From: Rhodococcus sp. 105337
Lineage (GTDB): Bacteria; Actinomycetota; Actinomycetes; Mycobacteriales; Mycobacteriaceae
Assembly: GCF_012844225.1 (NCBI RefSeq)
Contig: NZ_JABAGQ010000012.1
Location: 81,941-145,940 of the forward strand
Direction: 5' to 3'
DNA: 64,000 bases
Position numbers and translations under genes: made by a program. This document shows positions 20,235 through 29,135 of this stretch, piece after piece (the first letter of the stretch is position 1; every line of letters begins with the position of its first letter). Below the pieces are notes generated by a model. The model saw only the letters and a program-made list of their open reading frames with translations. It ran no database searches and was not told the DNA's origin.

Positions 20235-21044
20235 ATGGTGATGGGCCCAACCCATGCAGTGTCAGGGGCGCTCGTCGGCCTCATCGTCGCCGATGTGCTT
20301 CCCCGCGAATGGGGCGGGCCGACCTCGACGGCCGAGGCCTTCGCGTTCGCGGCCGTCTGTTCCGGCGCAGCACTGTTACCCGACCTCGACACGGCGCAAT
20401 CGACCGTGTCGCGTTCGTTCGGCCCGATCAGTCAGGTCGCGGCGCGAGGGATCGACAAGGTGTCGCTGGGGTACTACTCGATCACCAAGGGCCGGCGCGA
20501 CGGAAAGCGTCGTGGGGGGCACCGCACGATGACCCACACCGCGCTGTTCGCTGCTCTGCTCGGTACGGGGGTGTCCCTGCTCGTCGCGCGATTCGACCGG
20601 GCAGCAGTCATCGCGGTCCTCTTTGTGACCCTGGGCCTGGCATTGCGGGGGTTGTTCGGTAACTGGGCGAAGAAGAACGGGTGGTTCACCGTCACGGCTG
20701 TCGCGGCGGTGCTGTCGATCCTCACGTGGCGGTGGTTCCCGGGGGAGGTGGGGTCGACCGGGCTCGGTGTCGCGGTGGCGCTGGGATGCGTGACGCACTG
20801 TATCGGCGACGCCATCACGAAGGAGGGGATTCCCTTCCTTGCACCGTTCGTCCCGTGGAGAGGTTCCCGATGGTGGGAGATCAAACTCCCGAAGATGATC
20901 GCGATCAGGGCCGGAGGGCCGTTCGAAATGGGGATCCTCGGTCCCGCACTGACCCTCGCGACCGTGGCTTTTGCCGTGTGGTCCATCGACGGTGCTCCCG
21001 AGTACATCATGGAGACCCTCGAGGCTTCCGGTCTCGCGTTCTAG
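20235..21044 (+). CDS. Membrane-bound metal-dependent hydrolase, YdjM/DUF457 family
   Basis: 269 aa from ATG 20235; GAAAGGTG is upstream and an alternative ATG lies two codons later. The family pattern is visible: GPTHAVSGALVGL (first His), a PDLDTAQS Asp pair, GGHRTMTHT (His-Arg-Thr-His) and a later CVTHCIGDAITKEG. Five or so hydrophobic helices cross the membrane. E. coli YdjM is LexA-regulated, but the enzyme activity of the family is unproven. I see no SOS box here. The gene lies between the katA terminator and a large palindrome, so it appears monocistronic. Confidence 0.85.
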   Translation: MVMGPTHAVSGALVGLIVADVLPREWGGPTSTAEAFAFAAVCSGAALLPDLDTAQSTVSRSFGPISQVAARGIDKVSLGYYSITKGRRDGKRRGGHRTMTHTALFAALLGTGVSLLVARFDRAAVIAVLFVTLGLALRGLFGNWAKKNGWFTVTAVAAVLSILTWRWFPGEVGSTGLGVAVALGCVTHCIGDAITKEGIPFLAPFVPWRGSRWWEIKLPKMIAIRAGGPFEMGILGPALTLATVAFAVWSIDGAPEYIMETLEASGLAF

Positions 21045-21101
21045 CCTCGCGTCCTGACGAGGTAGCGCCGCCTCACAACCGGGCGGTCCGAACTCGGGGA
21101 A

Positions 21102-21177
21102 CTGTCGGGCTGCCGGGCTATGGCCTAAAAAGAGAACTTGTTCTATTTTTAGGCCATAGCCCGGCTCGTCCCGACAG
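21102..21177. repeat. 76-nt nested palindrome before the cholesterol oxidase gene
   Basis: A perfect 20-bp inverted repeat (21112-21131 with 21146-21165) encloses AGAAC-TT-GTTCT (21133-21144). It is flanked by a further CTGTCGGG/CCCGACAG pair (21102-21109, 21170-21177). The A5/T5 tracts lie inside the stem, not after it, which is unlike a simple terminator. The central GAGAACTTGTTCTA differs from the KstR sterol-regulator consensus (TNNAACNNGTTNNA) only at the first base. It may be an operator, an mRNA leader structure, or both. Confidence 0.7.
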
Positions 21178-21193
21178 AACGGAGCTCGCCACC

Positions 21194-22942
21194 GTGAGCA
21201 TTCGCGCCTCTGGCCCCATCCTCAGTCGCCGTGGTCTTCTCGGTGCCGCGGCCGGCGCCGCGCTCGTGATGGGGACAGGGTGGAGCCGCGCGGGTGCTGT
21301 GCCGCTCGGCGATCCGGCCGCGACCATCGCGGCGCCCCCGAACTTCCCCGCGGACATTCCGCTCGCGCAGCAGCGATTCGTCAACTGGGCGAAGACGATC
21401 GAATTCGACGCAGTGTGGACCGCGACTGCCCGTGACGCCCAGGACATCGTGCGGCTGGCCGACTGGGCGCGGATCCACGGCTTCCGGATTCGGCCGCGCG
21501 GCTCCATGCACAGCTGGAGCCCCCTCACCCTCGAAGCCGGGCAGAACGTCGAGAAGGTCGTCCTGGTGGACACCATGTCGCAACTGAATTCTGTATCGGT
21601 CGATCCCACCGGCGATCCGGCGACGGTCACCGCCGACGCCGGCGCGAGCATCGAAGCCATCCTGAGCGCCCTCCAGCAGGAGGGGTTCGGCTGGGCGAAT
21701 TCCCCGGCCATCGGGGATATCTCGATCGCCGGTGCGCTGTCGATCGGAGCACACGGCTCCACGTACCCCGCCGCGGGTGAGACGGTCGTTCCCGGCCAGT
21801 CGTTCGGGTCGCTGTCGAACCTCGTGCTCGCCCTCACCGCCGTTGTATGGAACGACGCCGCGGGGTCTTACGAACTGCGCGAGTTCCGTCGCTCCGACGC
21901 CGAAATCACGCCCCTGCTCGCGCACCTCGGACGAACCTTCGTCACCTCGGTCACGTTGCAGGCCGGCGCGAACTACCGCGTGCGCTGCCAGAGTTCCACC
22001 GACGTGCCGTGGCGCGAACTCTTCGCCCCGCCCGGTGCGCCGGGCCGCACGTTCGAAAGCTACGTCGAACAACACGGACGCGTCGAAGCGATCTGGTTTC
22101 CGTTCACGGAGACGCCGTGGCTCAAGACCTGGTCGGTCAGTCCGGAGAAACCGGCAGAGTCGCGTGAGGTCTTCGGTCCCTATCCCTACGTGTTCTCCGA
22201 CTCCATCCCCGAACCGGTGACCGATGCGCTCGCTCAGGTGGCGAGCGGCAACCAGGCCATCACCCCCGCGTTCGGTGCCTCTCAGTTCGGCGCCGTCGCA
22301 GCCGGACTCGTAGCCACCGACACCAGCGATCTGTGGGGATGGTCGAAAGACCTGATGTTCTACCTTCGTGCCACCACGTTGCGGGTCGTCGCCGGTGGAG
22401 GCGTGGTGGTGACCCGGCGCGAGAACATCGCGCAGGTCATCCACGAATTCACGACGTGGCTGCACGAGCGGATGACGTACTACGCGTCGCTCGGGCAGTA
22501 TCCGGTCAACATGCCGTTCGAAGTCCGGTTGTGCCGTGTCGACGACCAATCAGAGGTCCTCACCGATTCGGCAGGGGCTCCGAATCTTTCACCGGTGCGT
22601 CCCCGGCCCGACCGTCCGGACTGGGACACCGCGATCTGGATGAACGTCGTGTCGATTCCGGGCACCGCGGGACTGTCCGCCTTCTTCCGCGAGATGGAAC
22701 AGTGGATGGCCGACCGCTACTCGGGCGACTACGCGACCTTCCGATCCGAATGGTCGAAGGGGTGGGCCTTCGACAACGAGGGCGGGTACCGCGACGCCGG
22801 TTTCCTCGGCGGCACCATCCCCGCGATGTATCGCGAGGGCTTGTCGTCCGACGAGGGCTGGGACGCCGCCCTGGCGGCGTTCGATCGCCACGACCCCCAT
22901 CGCGTGTTCAGCAACGACTTCCTCGACCGTCTGCTGCCCTGA
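21194..22942 (+). CDS. Exported VAO-family cholesterol oxidase (BCO2 type)
   Basis: 582 aa from GTG 21194 (GGAG at 21181). A twin-arginine signal (LSRRGLLGAAAGAALVMG, about 11-28) implies folded export. The mature protein matches my memory of Brevibacterium sterolicum cholesterol oxidase II along its length: RIRPRGSMHSWSPLT (His expected to bind FAD covalently), ALSIGAHGS, SLSNLVLALTAVVWN, EAIWFPFTETPWLKTW, RPRPDRPDWDTAIW, REMEQWM and DPHRVFSNDFLD. It oxidises and isomerises cholesterol to cholest-4-en-3-one with peroxide production. It is unrelated in fold to the GMC ChoD-like enzyme at 15.7 kb, so the window carries two different sterol-oxidase families. Confidence 0.93.
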   Translation: MSIRASGPILSRRGLLGAAAGAALVMGTGWSRAGAVPLGDPAATIAAPPNFPADIPLAQQRFVNWAKTIEFDAVWTATARDAQDIVRLADWARIHGFRIRPRGSMHSWSPLTLEAGQNVEKVVLVDTMSQLNSVSVDPTGDPATVTADAGASIEAILSALQQEGFGWANSPAIGDISIAGALSIGAHGSTYPAAGETVVPGQSFGSLSNLVLALTAVVWNDAAGSYELREFRRSDAEITPLLAHLGRTFVTSVTLQAGANYRVRCQSSTDVPWRELFAPPGAPGRTFESYVEQHGRVEAIWFPFTETPWLKTWSVSPEKPAESREVFGPYPYVFSDSIPEPVTDALAQVASGNQAITPAFGASQFGAVAAGLVATDTSDLWGWSKDLMFYLRATTLRVVAGGGVVVTRRENIAQVIHEFTTWLHERMTYYASLGQYPVNMPFEVRLCRVDDQSEVLTDSAGAPNLSPVRPRPDRPDWDTAIWMNVVSIPGTAGLSAFFREMEQWMADRYSGDYATFRSEWSKGWAFDNEGGYRDAGFLGGTIPAMYREGLSSDEGWDAALAAFDRHDPHRVFSNDFLDRLLP

Positions 22943-22959
22943 CCTCAGCACCCCGTGTG

Positions 22960-23142
22960 CGAGAGGCGCGCACGTAGCCGGCGGTCTGGTCGCGTACGTC
23001 CATGCCCAGTACGAGAGGGATGTCCTCGGGGCTGGAAGCCATGATGAGCTCGCCGTCGAAGCAGCGGTCGAGAATGAATCGCGCCCGCGAGATGTGCGGT
23101 ACGGACGTGACCACGATGACCCGCTTCCAGCCGTAGTTTTTG
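22960..23142 (-). pseudogene. Truncated DUF218 (YdcF/SanA-like) remnant
   Basis: Reading leftwards from about 23142, about 60 residues (KNYGWKRVIVVTSVPHISRA, then RFILDRCFDG and DQTAGYVRA) match the C-terminal half of actinobacterial DUF218 proteins. The N-terminal half with the catalytic DxxxxLG-type motifs is missing. The frame is open only from an internal start at 23159, and the upstream sequence is an A-rich junction followed by the tRNA-Pro hairpin. The 3' end runs into the cholesterol oxidase coding region on the opposite strand. I interpret it as a decayed or rearranged gene end next to a tRNA. Confidence 0.6.
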
Positions 23143-23197
23143 AAAACCCGCCAAAACAAACTGCGAGTATGCGGCTACGAAGGGGGTGGAATGCACT

Positions 23198-23231
23198 CAG
23201 GGCACCTTCTCCGTGAGGAGAAGATGCCCTG
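23198..23231 (-). terminator. Hairpin downstream of tRNA-Pro
   Basis: CAGGGCA-C-CTTCTC (23198-23211) pairs with GAGAAG-A-TGCCCTG (23218-23231), with one internal mismatch and a 6-nt loop. It lies 18 nt beyond the tRNA 3' end on the tRNA strand, which suits a terminator. No T run. Confidence 0.6.
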
Positions 23232-23248
23232 ATGAGTCCTTCTACGAG

Positions 23249-23322
<74 letters not shown>

Positions 23323-23376
23323 TGATGAACCTCGGCTAGCTTACATCACGACTCGGGCGAAGGTTAAATCTGCTGG

Positions 23377-24330
23377 TCAGCGGTGAGATCGTGCGCTTTC
23401 GGCCGCGCTGTCGAGATCCCGGTGCCGGGTCTCGCGCGGAGCCGGGACGAGCGTCAGCAGCGTGGCCTCCGGACGGCAGAAGAACCGTGCGGGGACGAAC
23501 GGCGACGTGCCGAGGCCGGCGGACACGTGCAGCTGCATGTGCGAGCCCCACCGGGACGGGCCCTTCACCCGCGACCGGTCGATACCGCAGTTGGTGACCA
23601 ACGCGCCGACGAACGGGAGGCACAGCTGACCGCCGTGGGTGTGACCGGCGAGCACCAGGTCGTAGTTGTCGGCCGCGAAGCGATCCAGCACGCGCGGCTC
23701 GGGGGAATGCGTCAAACCGAGGCGAAGGTCGGCGGACGGGTCTGCCGGGCCGGCGATCGTCTCGTACCGGTCGCGCTCGAGGTGCGGGTCGTCGACTCCG
23801 GCGACGGCGATACGGACGCCGCCCACCTCGATGTCGCGACGCACATGCGTCATGTCGTGCCAACCGCGTTCGGTGAACGCGGCCCGCAGATCGCCCCACG
23901 GCAGCGGCGCGCCGTAGACGCGGTCGTGGTTCTTGTCGAAGTACGCGAACGGGTTCTTCGGGACCGGCCCGAAGTAGTCGTTGCTCCCGAACACGAACAG
24001 ACCGGGACGTGCGAGCAGACCACCGAGCGCCTGAACCACGGCCGGCACCGACCGCGGGTGGGACAGGTTGTCCCCGGTGTCGACCACCAGGTCGGGCTCG
24101 AGCAAGTCGAGTTCGCGCAACCAGTTCTGCTTGAGACGCTGGTTGGGCATCATGTGCAGGTCGCTGATCTGGAGAACGCGGAGGGTCGATGCGCCCGGTG
24201 CAAGCACCGGGACCGTCACCTCTCGCAAAGTGAAGGCGTTGCGTTCGATCAGAGTCGCGTAGCCGAGGCCGAGGGCAGAAGCTCCGGCGGCGCCGACTGC
24301 GACGCGGCGAAGAGCAGAAACATCAGGCAC
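23377..24330 (-). CDS. Membrane-anchored metallophosphoesterase (Rv3683-like)
   Basis: About 317 aa from GTG 24330. An N-terminal hydrophobic segment ([18 protein letters not shown]) is followed by the calcineurin-like phosphoesterase core: [29 protein letters not shown] and AGHTHGGQL, which together supply the dinuclear metal ligands. The catalytic domain probably faces the periplasm. The substrate is unknown; relatives act on phosphodiesters or UDP-linked lipids. The position beside ponA2 and whiB4 is the same as for Rv3683 in M. tuberculosis. The in-frame region upstream of 24330 is antisense to the YqeY gene and is not coding. Confidence 0.88.
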   Translation of the reverse strand: MPDVSALRRVAVGAAGASALGLGYATLIERNAFTLREVTVPVLAPGASTLRVLQISDLHMMPNQRLKQNWLRELDLLEPDLVVDTGDNLSHPRSVPAVVQALGGLLARPGLFVFGSNDYFGPVPKNPFAYFDKNHDRVYGAPLPWGDLRAAFTERGWHDMTHVRRDIEVGGVRIAVAGVDDPHLERDRYETIAGPADPSADLRLGLTHSPEPRVLDRFAADNYDLVLAGHTHGGQLCLPFVGALVTNCGIDRSRVKGPSRWGSHMQLHVSAGLGTSPFVPARFFCRPEATLLTLVPAPRETRHRDLDSAAESARSHR

Positions 24331-24397
24331 TCGTCCAGGGTACCGCCGCGATCGGTCCGCGCGCCGTGTTCGTGGTCTCGGGCGTAGCGTTTCCTCC

Positions 24398-24874
24398 ATG
24401 ACCGACACCACTCCCTCGCTCAAATCCACACTGCGCGCGGACCTCACCGCGGCAATGAAGGACAAGGACAAGCTGCGCACGGCGACGATCCGCATGATGC
24501 TGTCCGCGATCCAGACCGAAGAGGTGGCGGGTAAGGAAGCTCGCGAACTCTCCGACGAGGACATCCTCAAAGTTCTGGCGCGCGAATCCAAGAAGCGCGG
24601 CGAAGCAGCCGAGGTGTACACGGAGAACGGCCGCGGTGAACTCGCCGCCAAAGAGCATGCCGAGGGCCGGATCATCGACGAATACCTCCCGACGCCGTTG
24701 ACCGACGCGGAACTCGTCGACGTCGTCGACACCGCGATCGGGCAGGTCGCCGAGGAGATCGGTGAGCGTCCCGGGCCCAAGAACATGGGGCAGGTCATGA
24801 AGGCTGCGACGGCGATCGCCGCGGGGAAGGCAGACGGCAAACGGCTCTCGGCGGCGGTCCGTTCGCGGCTGTAG
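24398..24874 (+). CDS. GatB/YqeY domain protein
   Basis: 158 aa, a full-length YqeY protein: SLKSTLRADLTAAMKDKDKLRTATIRMML at the start, then EYLPTPLTDAELVDVV and a C-terminal GPKNMGQVMKA...GKADGKRLSAAV block. The fold equals the tail domain of GatB/GatE, which contacts tRNA in the amidotransferase. Free-standing YqeY proteins are common and may bind tRNA, but no function is established. It is divergent from the metallophosphoesterase (67-bp gap) and converges on ponA2 through a shared hairpin. Confidence 0.92.
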   Translation: MTDTTPSLKSTLRADLTAAMKDKDKLRTATIRMMLSAIQTEEVAGKEARELSDEDILKVLARESKKRGEAAEVYTENGRGELAAKEHAEGRIIDEYLPTPLTDAELVDVVDTAIGQVAEEIGERPGPKNMGQVMKAATAIAAGKADGKRLSAAVRSRL

Positions 24875-24898
24875 TTTTCGCCCACTCCACCGAAGAGA

Positions 24899-24933
24899 AT
24901 CAGGGCGCGACCTCGTGGAGGTCGCGCCCTGAT
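24899..24933. terminator. Bidirectional terminator between yqeY and ponA2
   Basis: ATCAGGGCGCGACCTC (24899-24914) and GAGGTCGCGCCCTGAT (24918-24933) form a perfect 16-bp stem with a 3-nt GTG loop, between convergent genes. Confidence 0.85.
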
Positions 24934-24946
24934 CTATCGGGACCGG

Positions 24947-27391
24947 TCAGTTGTCGGGTCTGCTCGGAGTGGTGGTCGCCGACGAATCTTCGTCCGGCGG
25001 CGGCGACGATTCGGATTGCTCCGGTTCCCGGCCCGGAATAGGCGCCGGAGTGGAACGGCTGGTGGTGTCGGGCACCTCCCGGCCGTCGGGCCGGGCGGGG
25101 GTGGCACTGGCCGACGGCACGGCGCGCACCGAGCCGTCACTGACGAAGATCGTCACCGTGCTGCCCGGGACGGCCGAACCCGAGGGGGAACTGCTCGTCA
25201 CGGTGCCGGCGCGCTGCTCGGCTTTCACCGTCGCCTCCGTCACCGAGAATCCGGCGTCCTGAAGCTGCTGCGTGGCGCGCTCACGAGGGAGCCCCGCCAC
25301 GTCGGGCACCTGGGCGTTGCCGGCACCGCGCACGTAACGCGGGTCTACCGGCGGAAGTTCGATCGAGCCGAATCGTGTCGCCACCGGCAGCATCGCGGAG
25401 AACCAGGTTCGCGCCGGCTCGGTGCCGCCGAAGAGGTTGCCGTCGTAGCAGGGCCGGACGGGACCGGAGCAGATCTGGCCGGGCGTGGGGGAGTCACCGT
25501 AGGTGTAGACGACGCCCGCGTACCGGTTGGTGAAGCCGAGGAATGCGGACGACATGTGGGACTCGGTGGTACCTGTCTTGGCCGAGACGGGCAGGTTCCA
25601 TCCCACGGATCCGGCGGCACCCGCTGCCGTGCCACCGCCCGAGGTGTCCTTGCTCAGTGCGTTGGCGAGGGTATCCGCCAGGCCGGGCTCGACGACCTGC
25701 TCGCAGGCCTCCTGGGTGATCGGAACAGGCTTGCCCTCGCGGTCGAACACGCCCTCGATAGGCGACGGGGGGCACCACTTGCCGTGCGACGCGAGAGTTG
25801 CCGCGACATTCGACAGTTCGAGTGGATTGACCCAGGTCGGCCCGAGTGTGTACGACCCGAGGTGCTGATCCTTCTGCATGTCCGACATCGACTGGTCGCC
25901 GAATCCGGACGTGCGGGGCTGCAGGTACGAGCGCAGGCCCAGTCGCACGGAGATGTCGACGACGGACTCGACGCCGGTGGCCTCGATCAGCTTCACGAAC
26001 GCGGTGTTCGGTGACTGGGCGAGCGCATCGCTCACCGACAGGCTCGCCGGGTAGGGGGCGGCGTTCTCGACGCAGTAGTAGTTCGGCGGGCAACCGCGGG
26101 CACCACCGTCGCCGAGTCCGCGAGCGTTGTACCGGTTGGGGACGTCGAGTACTGCCGACGTGCCGAGGCCCCGCTCCATCGCCGCGGCGACGGTGAAGAC
26201 CTTGAAAATCGACCCGGCGCCGTGACCGGTGAGCGAGTACGGCTGCGGCTGGACGGTTTCCTTGTTGTCGCCGTTGAGGCCGTACGTGCGGCTCGAACCC
26301 ATCGCGAGGACCTTGTGCGTGTCCTGGCCGGGTTCGATCACATTCATCACGGAGGCGACGTCGTCGACGGTGGGGCTGGTGAACTTGTCGAGCGACGATT
26401 TCACCGACGACTGGACCTCGGGGTCGAGCGTGGTGCGGATGACGTATCCGCCCTTGTCGATCTGCTCGCGCGAGATCCCGGCGTTTTCGAGGTACTGCAG
26501 CGCGTATTCACAGAAGAAGCCACGATCACCTGCGGAGATGCAGCCGCGAGGCAGGGTGTTGGGTTCGGGGAGGACACCGAGGGGGAGTTGCTTGGCTTCG
26601 CGGATCTCCGCGGCACGCTCGGGAATGTTCTCGATCATGGTGTCGAGAACGATGTTGCGACGCTCGAGGACGCCCTCGGAGTTGGTGTAGGGGTTCAGTG
26701 CGGAACTGGACTGCACCATGCCGGCGAGCATCGCGGACTGCGGGATGTTCAGGTCCTTGGCGTCGATGCCGAAGTACGTCTGCGCAGCGTCCTGGATTCC
26801 GAAGGAACCGTTGCCGAACGGCACCAGGTTGAGATACCGGGTGAGGATCTCGTCCTTGGTCAGCTTCTCGTCGAGTGTGAGCGCCATCCGGATCTCACGG
26901 ATCTTACGAGCCGGAGTGGTTTCGATGGCGGCACGGCGCTCGGCGTCGGTCTTGGCGACGACGTGCAGCATGTAGTTCTTCACGTACTGCTGGTCGATCG
27001 TCGATGCACCCTGCTCGACCTGACCGCTCGTGGTGTTGGTGAGGAACGCGCGCATCGTGCCCTGCCAGTCGACACCCCGGTGTTCCGGGAAGCGCTTGTC
27101 CTCGATCGAGACGATCGCAAGTTTCATCTCGTTGGAGATCTGGTCGCTGGGCACCTCGAACCTGCGCTGCTCGTACAGCCAGGCGATGGGGTTGCCCGCG
27201 TTGTCCACCATCGTCGTCACCGCGGGGACGACACCCTCCACGAGTTCGGCAGAACTGTTGTCCACGGTGTCGGCGGCGCGGTTGGAGACGTACCCGAAAC
27301 CCCCTGCGGCCGGGAACAGCATCCCTGCCACGAGAACGCCGCCGAGGGCGGTACAACCAACAAGCTTCGCCACCGTGCTTCGGATCGACAC
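24947..27391 (-). CDS. ponA2: Class A penicillin-binding protein PonA2 with PASTA domain
   Basis: About 814 aa from GTG 27391, the start that aligns with mycobacterial PonA2 just before the transmembrane helix (VAKLVGCTALGGVLVAGMLF). An ATG at 27511 with AGGT upstream would add 40 residues. The glycosyltransferase domain (about 60-250) has SIEDKRFPEHRGVDW and GASTIDQQYVKNY. The transpeptidase domain has the active-site SIFK, SPNTAF and AKTGTTE motifs. One PASTA domain follows (VPDVAGLPRERATQQLQDAG) and then a Pro/Ser-rich tail. It polymerises and cross-links peptidoglycan on the outer face of the membrane. It is divergent from whiB4. Confidence 0.93.
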   Translation of the reverse strand: MSIRSTVAKLVGCTALGGVLVAGMLFPAAGGFGYVSNRAADTVDNSSAELVEGVVPAVTTMVDNAGNPIAWLYEQRRFEVPSDQISNEMKLAIVSIEDKRFPEHRGVDWQGTMRAFLTNTTSGQVEQGASTIDQQYVKNYMLHVVAKTDAERRAAIETTPARKIREIRMALTLDEKLTKDEILTRYLNLVPFGNGSFGIQDAAQTYFGIDAKDLNIPQSAMLAGMVQSSSALNPYTNSEGVLERRNIVLDTMIENIPERAAEIREAKQLPLGVLPEPNTLPRGCISAGDRGFFCEYALQYLENAGISREQIDKGGYVIRTTLDPEVQSSVKSSLDKFTSPTVDDVASVMNVIEPGQDTHKVLAMGSSRTYGLNGDNKETVQPQPYSLTGHGAGSIFKVFTVAAAMERGLGTSAVLDVPNRYNARGLGDGGARGCPPNYYCVENAAPYPASLSVSDALAQSPNTAFVKLIEATGVESVVDISVRLGLRSYLQPRTSGFGDQSMSDMQKDQHLGSYTLGPTWVNPLELSNVAATLASHGKWCPPSPIEGVFDREGKPVPITQEACEQVVEPGLADTLANALSKDTSGGGTAAGAAGSVGWNLPVSAKTGTTESHMSSAFLGFTNRYAGVVYTYGDSPTPGQICSGPVRPCYDGNLFGGTEPARTWFSAMLPVATRFGSIELPPVDPRYVRGAGNAQVPDVAGLPRERATQQLQDAGFSVTEATVKAEQRAGTVTSSSPSGSAVPGSTVTIFVSDGSVRAVPSASATPARPDGREVPDTTSRSTPAPIPGREPEQSESSPPPDEDSSATTTPSRPDN

Positions 27392-27654
27392 GAAGTACAC
27401 AGTACGGGCAGCCGTCCTCCGCGGTCGTATTGAGGGCGGCGGCATGCCGCGCGACGTGCAGCTATGCACGTACGTACCAGAAAAGGTTTTCCTCGCCTTG
27501 CGCCCGGGCATCAGGTTACCTAGATTGAGACATCAGTGTGATGCAGGTAACACCTTGACAGGGGAGATTGCGTTATAGAGGAAGCGCTACGGCGCGACTC
27601 CTACGCAATATCGGACACCGCGTAGCGGTGTTCGGAGAGTAGAGGGGCAACTGA

Positions 27655-27978
27655 ATGCACATGACCACCCCGACGGCCCGGCTCGACGTCGACCAAGCGG
27701 AAGCACGCATTGCCTGGGTTTCCCGGGCACGGTGCCGCGAAGTCGATCCCGATGAACTGTTCGTGCGAGGCGCTGCACAGCGCAAAGCCGCGGTCATCTG
27801 CCGACATTGCCCTGTGATGCTCCAGTGCGGTGCTGACGCACTCGACAATCGAGTGGAGTTCGGTGTCTGGGGAGGCATGACCGAGCGCCAGCGCCGAGCA
27901 CTTCTCAAGCAGCACCCCGAGGTCGAATCCTGGGCAGACTTCTTCGCAGCGCAGCGTCACCACCAGAACGCGGTCTGA
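27655..27978 (+). CDS. whiB4: WhiB-family iron-sulfur redox regulator WhiB4
   Basis: 107 aa. The WhiB core has four cluster ligands: Cys27, Cys49, Cys52 and Cys58 (C-x21-C-x2-C-x5-C). The GVWGG turn is at 70-74, followed by a basic RQRRALLK segment for DNA contact. It is WhiB4 by synteny: between ponA2 and the Rv3680/Rv3679-like ATPases, as in M. tuberculosis, where WhiB4 is an oxygen- and NO-sensitive regulator of antioxidant genes and nucleoid compaction. ATG 27655 has GAGGGG upstream; an ATG two codons later is an alternative. It converges on the ATPase pair with a 20-nt gap. Confidence 0.93.
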   Translation: MHMTTPTARLDVDQAEARIAWVSRARCREVDPDELFVRGAAQRKAAVICRHCPVMLQCGADALDNRVEFGVWGGMTERQRRALLKQHPEVESWADFFAAQRHHQNAV

Positions 27979-27998
27979 CGCCGCCCACCCGCAGAGGT

Positions 27999-29135
27999 TC
28001 AGGCCTCACGGGTGAGCTGGTCGGCCACGGCCCTCAGCGCCTCGAGGTCCGACACCTCGAACGGCAACGAGGGCACGCCCACCACGGGCACGCGCGGGTT
28101 CGCGGCGGTGAAACTCCGCAGCAGACGTAGTTCCCGCTTGGCTGTGACTGCGCGGTGCGCGTGGATACGCAGGACGGCTTCGGCAGCCTCCGCGTCGTCA
28201 CCGCCCTGCTCGGCAAGTGCGTCGGCCGCGGTCAGCGCATGGTCCGGGGGCATCTTCGACAGGGTCGGATGCGTTCGGTTGAGCACCAGGCCCGCGAGCG
28301 GCATCCGGTCCTCGCCGAGCCGCTCGACGAAGTAGGAGGCCTCCCGGAGCGCGTCCGGTTCGGCGGACGCCACCACCATGAAGTGGGTGCCGGGCTGCTG
28401 GAGCAGCTGATAGGTCCGGTTGGCGCGCTCGCGGAACCCTCCGAACATGGAATCGAGCGACTGCACGAACGCGGACGCGTCCGACAGCATCTGGCTGCCC
28501 ACGATCGTCGACACGGCCTTGAGAGCGATGCCCATCGCTCCGGTGACCAGACGCCCGATGCCCCGGCCGGGAGCGGTGAAGATCCGGATCATCCGGCCGT
28601 CGAGGAACGCGCCGAGCCGTTGCGGAGCGTCGAGGAAGTCCAGCGCATTCCGGGACGGCGGTGTGTCGACGACGATCAGATCCCACTCGTCGCTCTGCGC
28701 GAGCTGTCCGAGCTTCTCCATCGCCATGTACTCCTGCGTACCGGAGAACGACGACGCGACGGTCTGATAGAAGGGATTGTCCAGAATCTGCTGGGCTTTG
28801 TCGGGCGTCGAATGCTCGAGGACCATGTCGTCGAACGTGCGACGCATGTTGAGCATCATCGCGTGCAATTCGCCGGTGGATCCGGCCGGGAGTTCCACCT
28901 TCTGCGGCGAATTGTCGAGACTCTGCACCCCGAGGGCCTGCGCGAGCCGACGCGCCGGGTCGATCGTCAGGACCACCACGCTGCGCCCCTTCTCGGCAGC
29001 GCGCAACGCCAGCGCGGCAGCAGTGGTGGTTTTCCCCACGCCTCCGGATCCGCAGCACACGATCACCCGCGACGACGGATCGGCCAGGATTCCGCCGACA
29101 TCGAGCGGAGTGGCGACGCGCGCCTTCCCGGTCAT
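27999..29135 (-). CDS. ArsA/GET3-like anion-transporting ATPase (Rv3680-like)
   Basis: 378 aa. A deviant Walker [17 protein letters not shown] (about 27-42), [16 protein letters not shown] (switch I) and [19 protein letters not shown] (switch II) define the ArsA/Get3 class of SIMIBI ATPases. The Met/Phe-rich middle ([23 protein letters not shown]) is helical. It overlaps the partner gene by 4 nt. The M. tuberculosis Rv3679/Rv3680 proteins form a complex linked to tolerance of glycerol and oxidants; arsenic transport is not implied. Its actual client is unknown. It ends 20 nt from convergent whiB4. Confidence 0.92.
   Translation of the reverse strand: MTGKARVATPLDVGGILADPSSRVIVCCGSGGVGKTTTAAALALRAAEKGRSVVVLTIDPARRLAQALGVQSLDNSPQKVELPAGSTGELHAMMLNMRRTFDDMVLEHSTPDKAQQILDNPFYQTVASSFSGTQEYMAMEKLGQLAQSDEWDLIVVDTPPSRNALDFLDAPQRLGAFLDGRMIRIFTAPGRGIGRLVTGAMGIALKAVSTIVGSQMLSDASAFVQSLDSMFGGFRERANRTYQLLQQPGTHFMVVASAEPDALREASYFVERLGEDRMPLAGLVLNRTHPTLSKMPPDHALTAADALAEQGGDDAEAAEAVLRIHAHRAVTAKRELRLLRSFTAANPRVPVVGVPSLPFEVSDLEALRAVADQLTREA

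Noticed and set aside
25016..27433. Long plus-strand frames across the ponA2 region
   Set aside because: ponA2 has complete transglycosylase, transpeptidase and PASTA motifs on the minus strand; the plus frames have no homology signal.
27555..27580. TTGACA with TATAGA as a whiB4 promoter
   Set aside because: The spacer is only about 13 nt, too short for a standard sigma-A promoter, so not listed as a feature.
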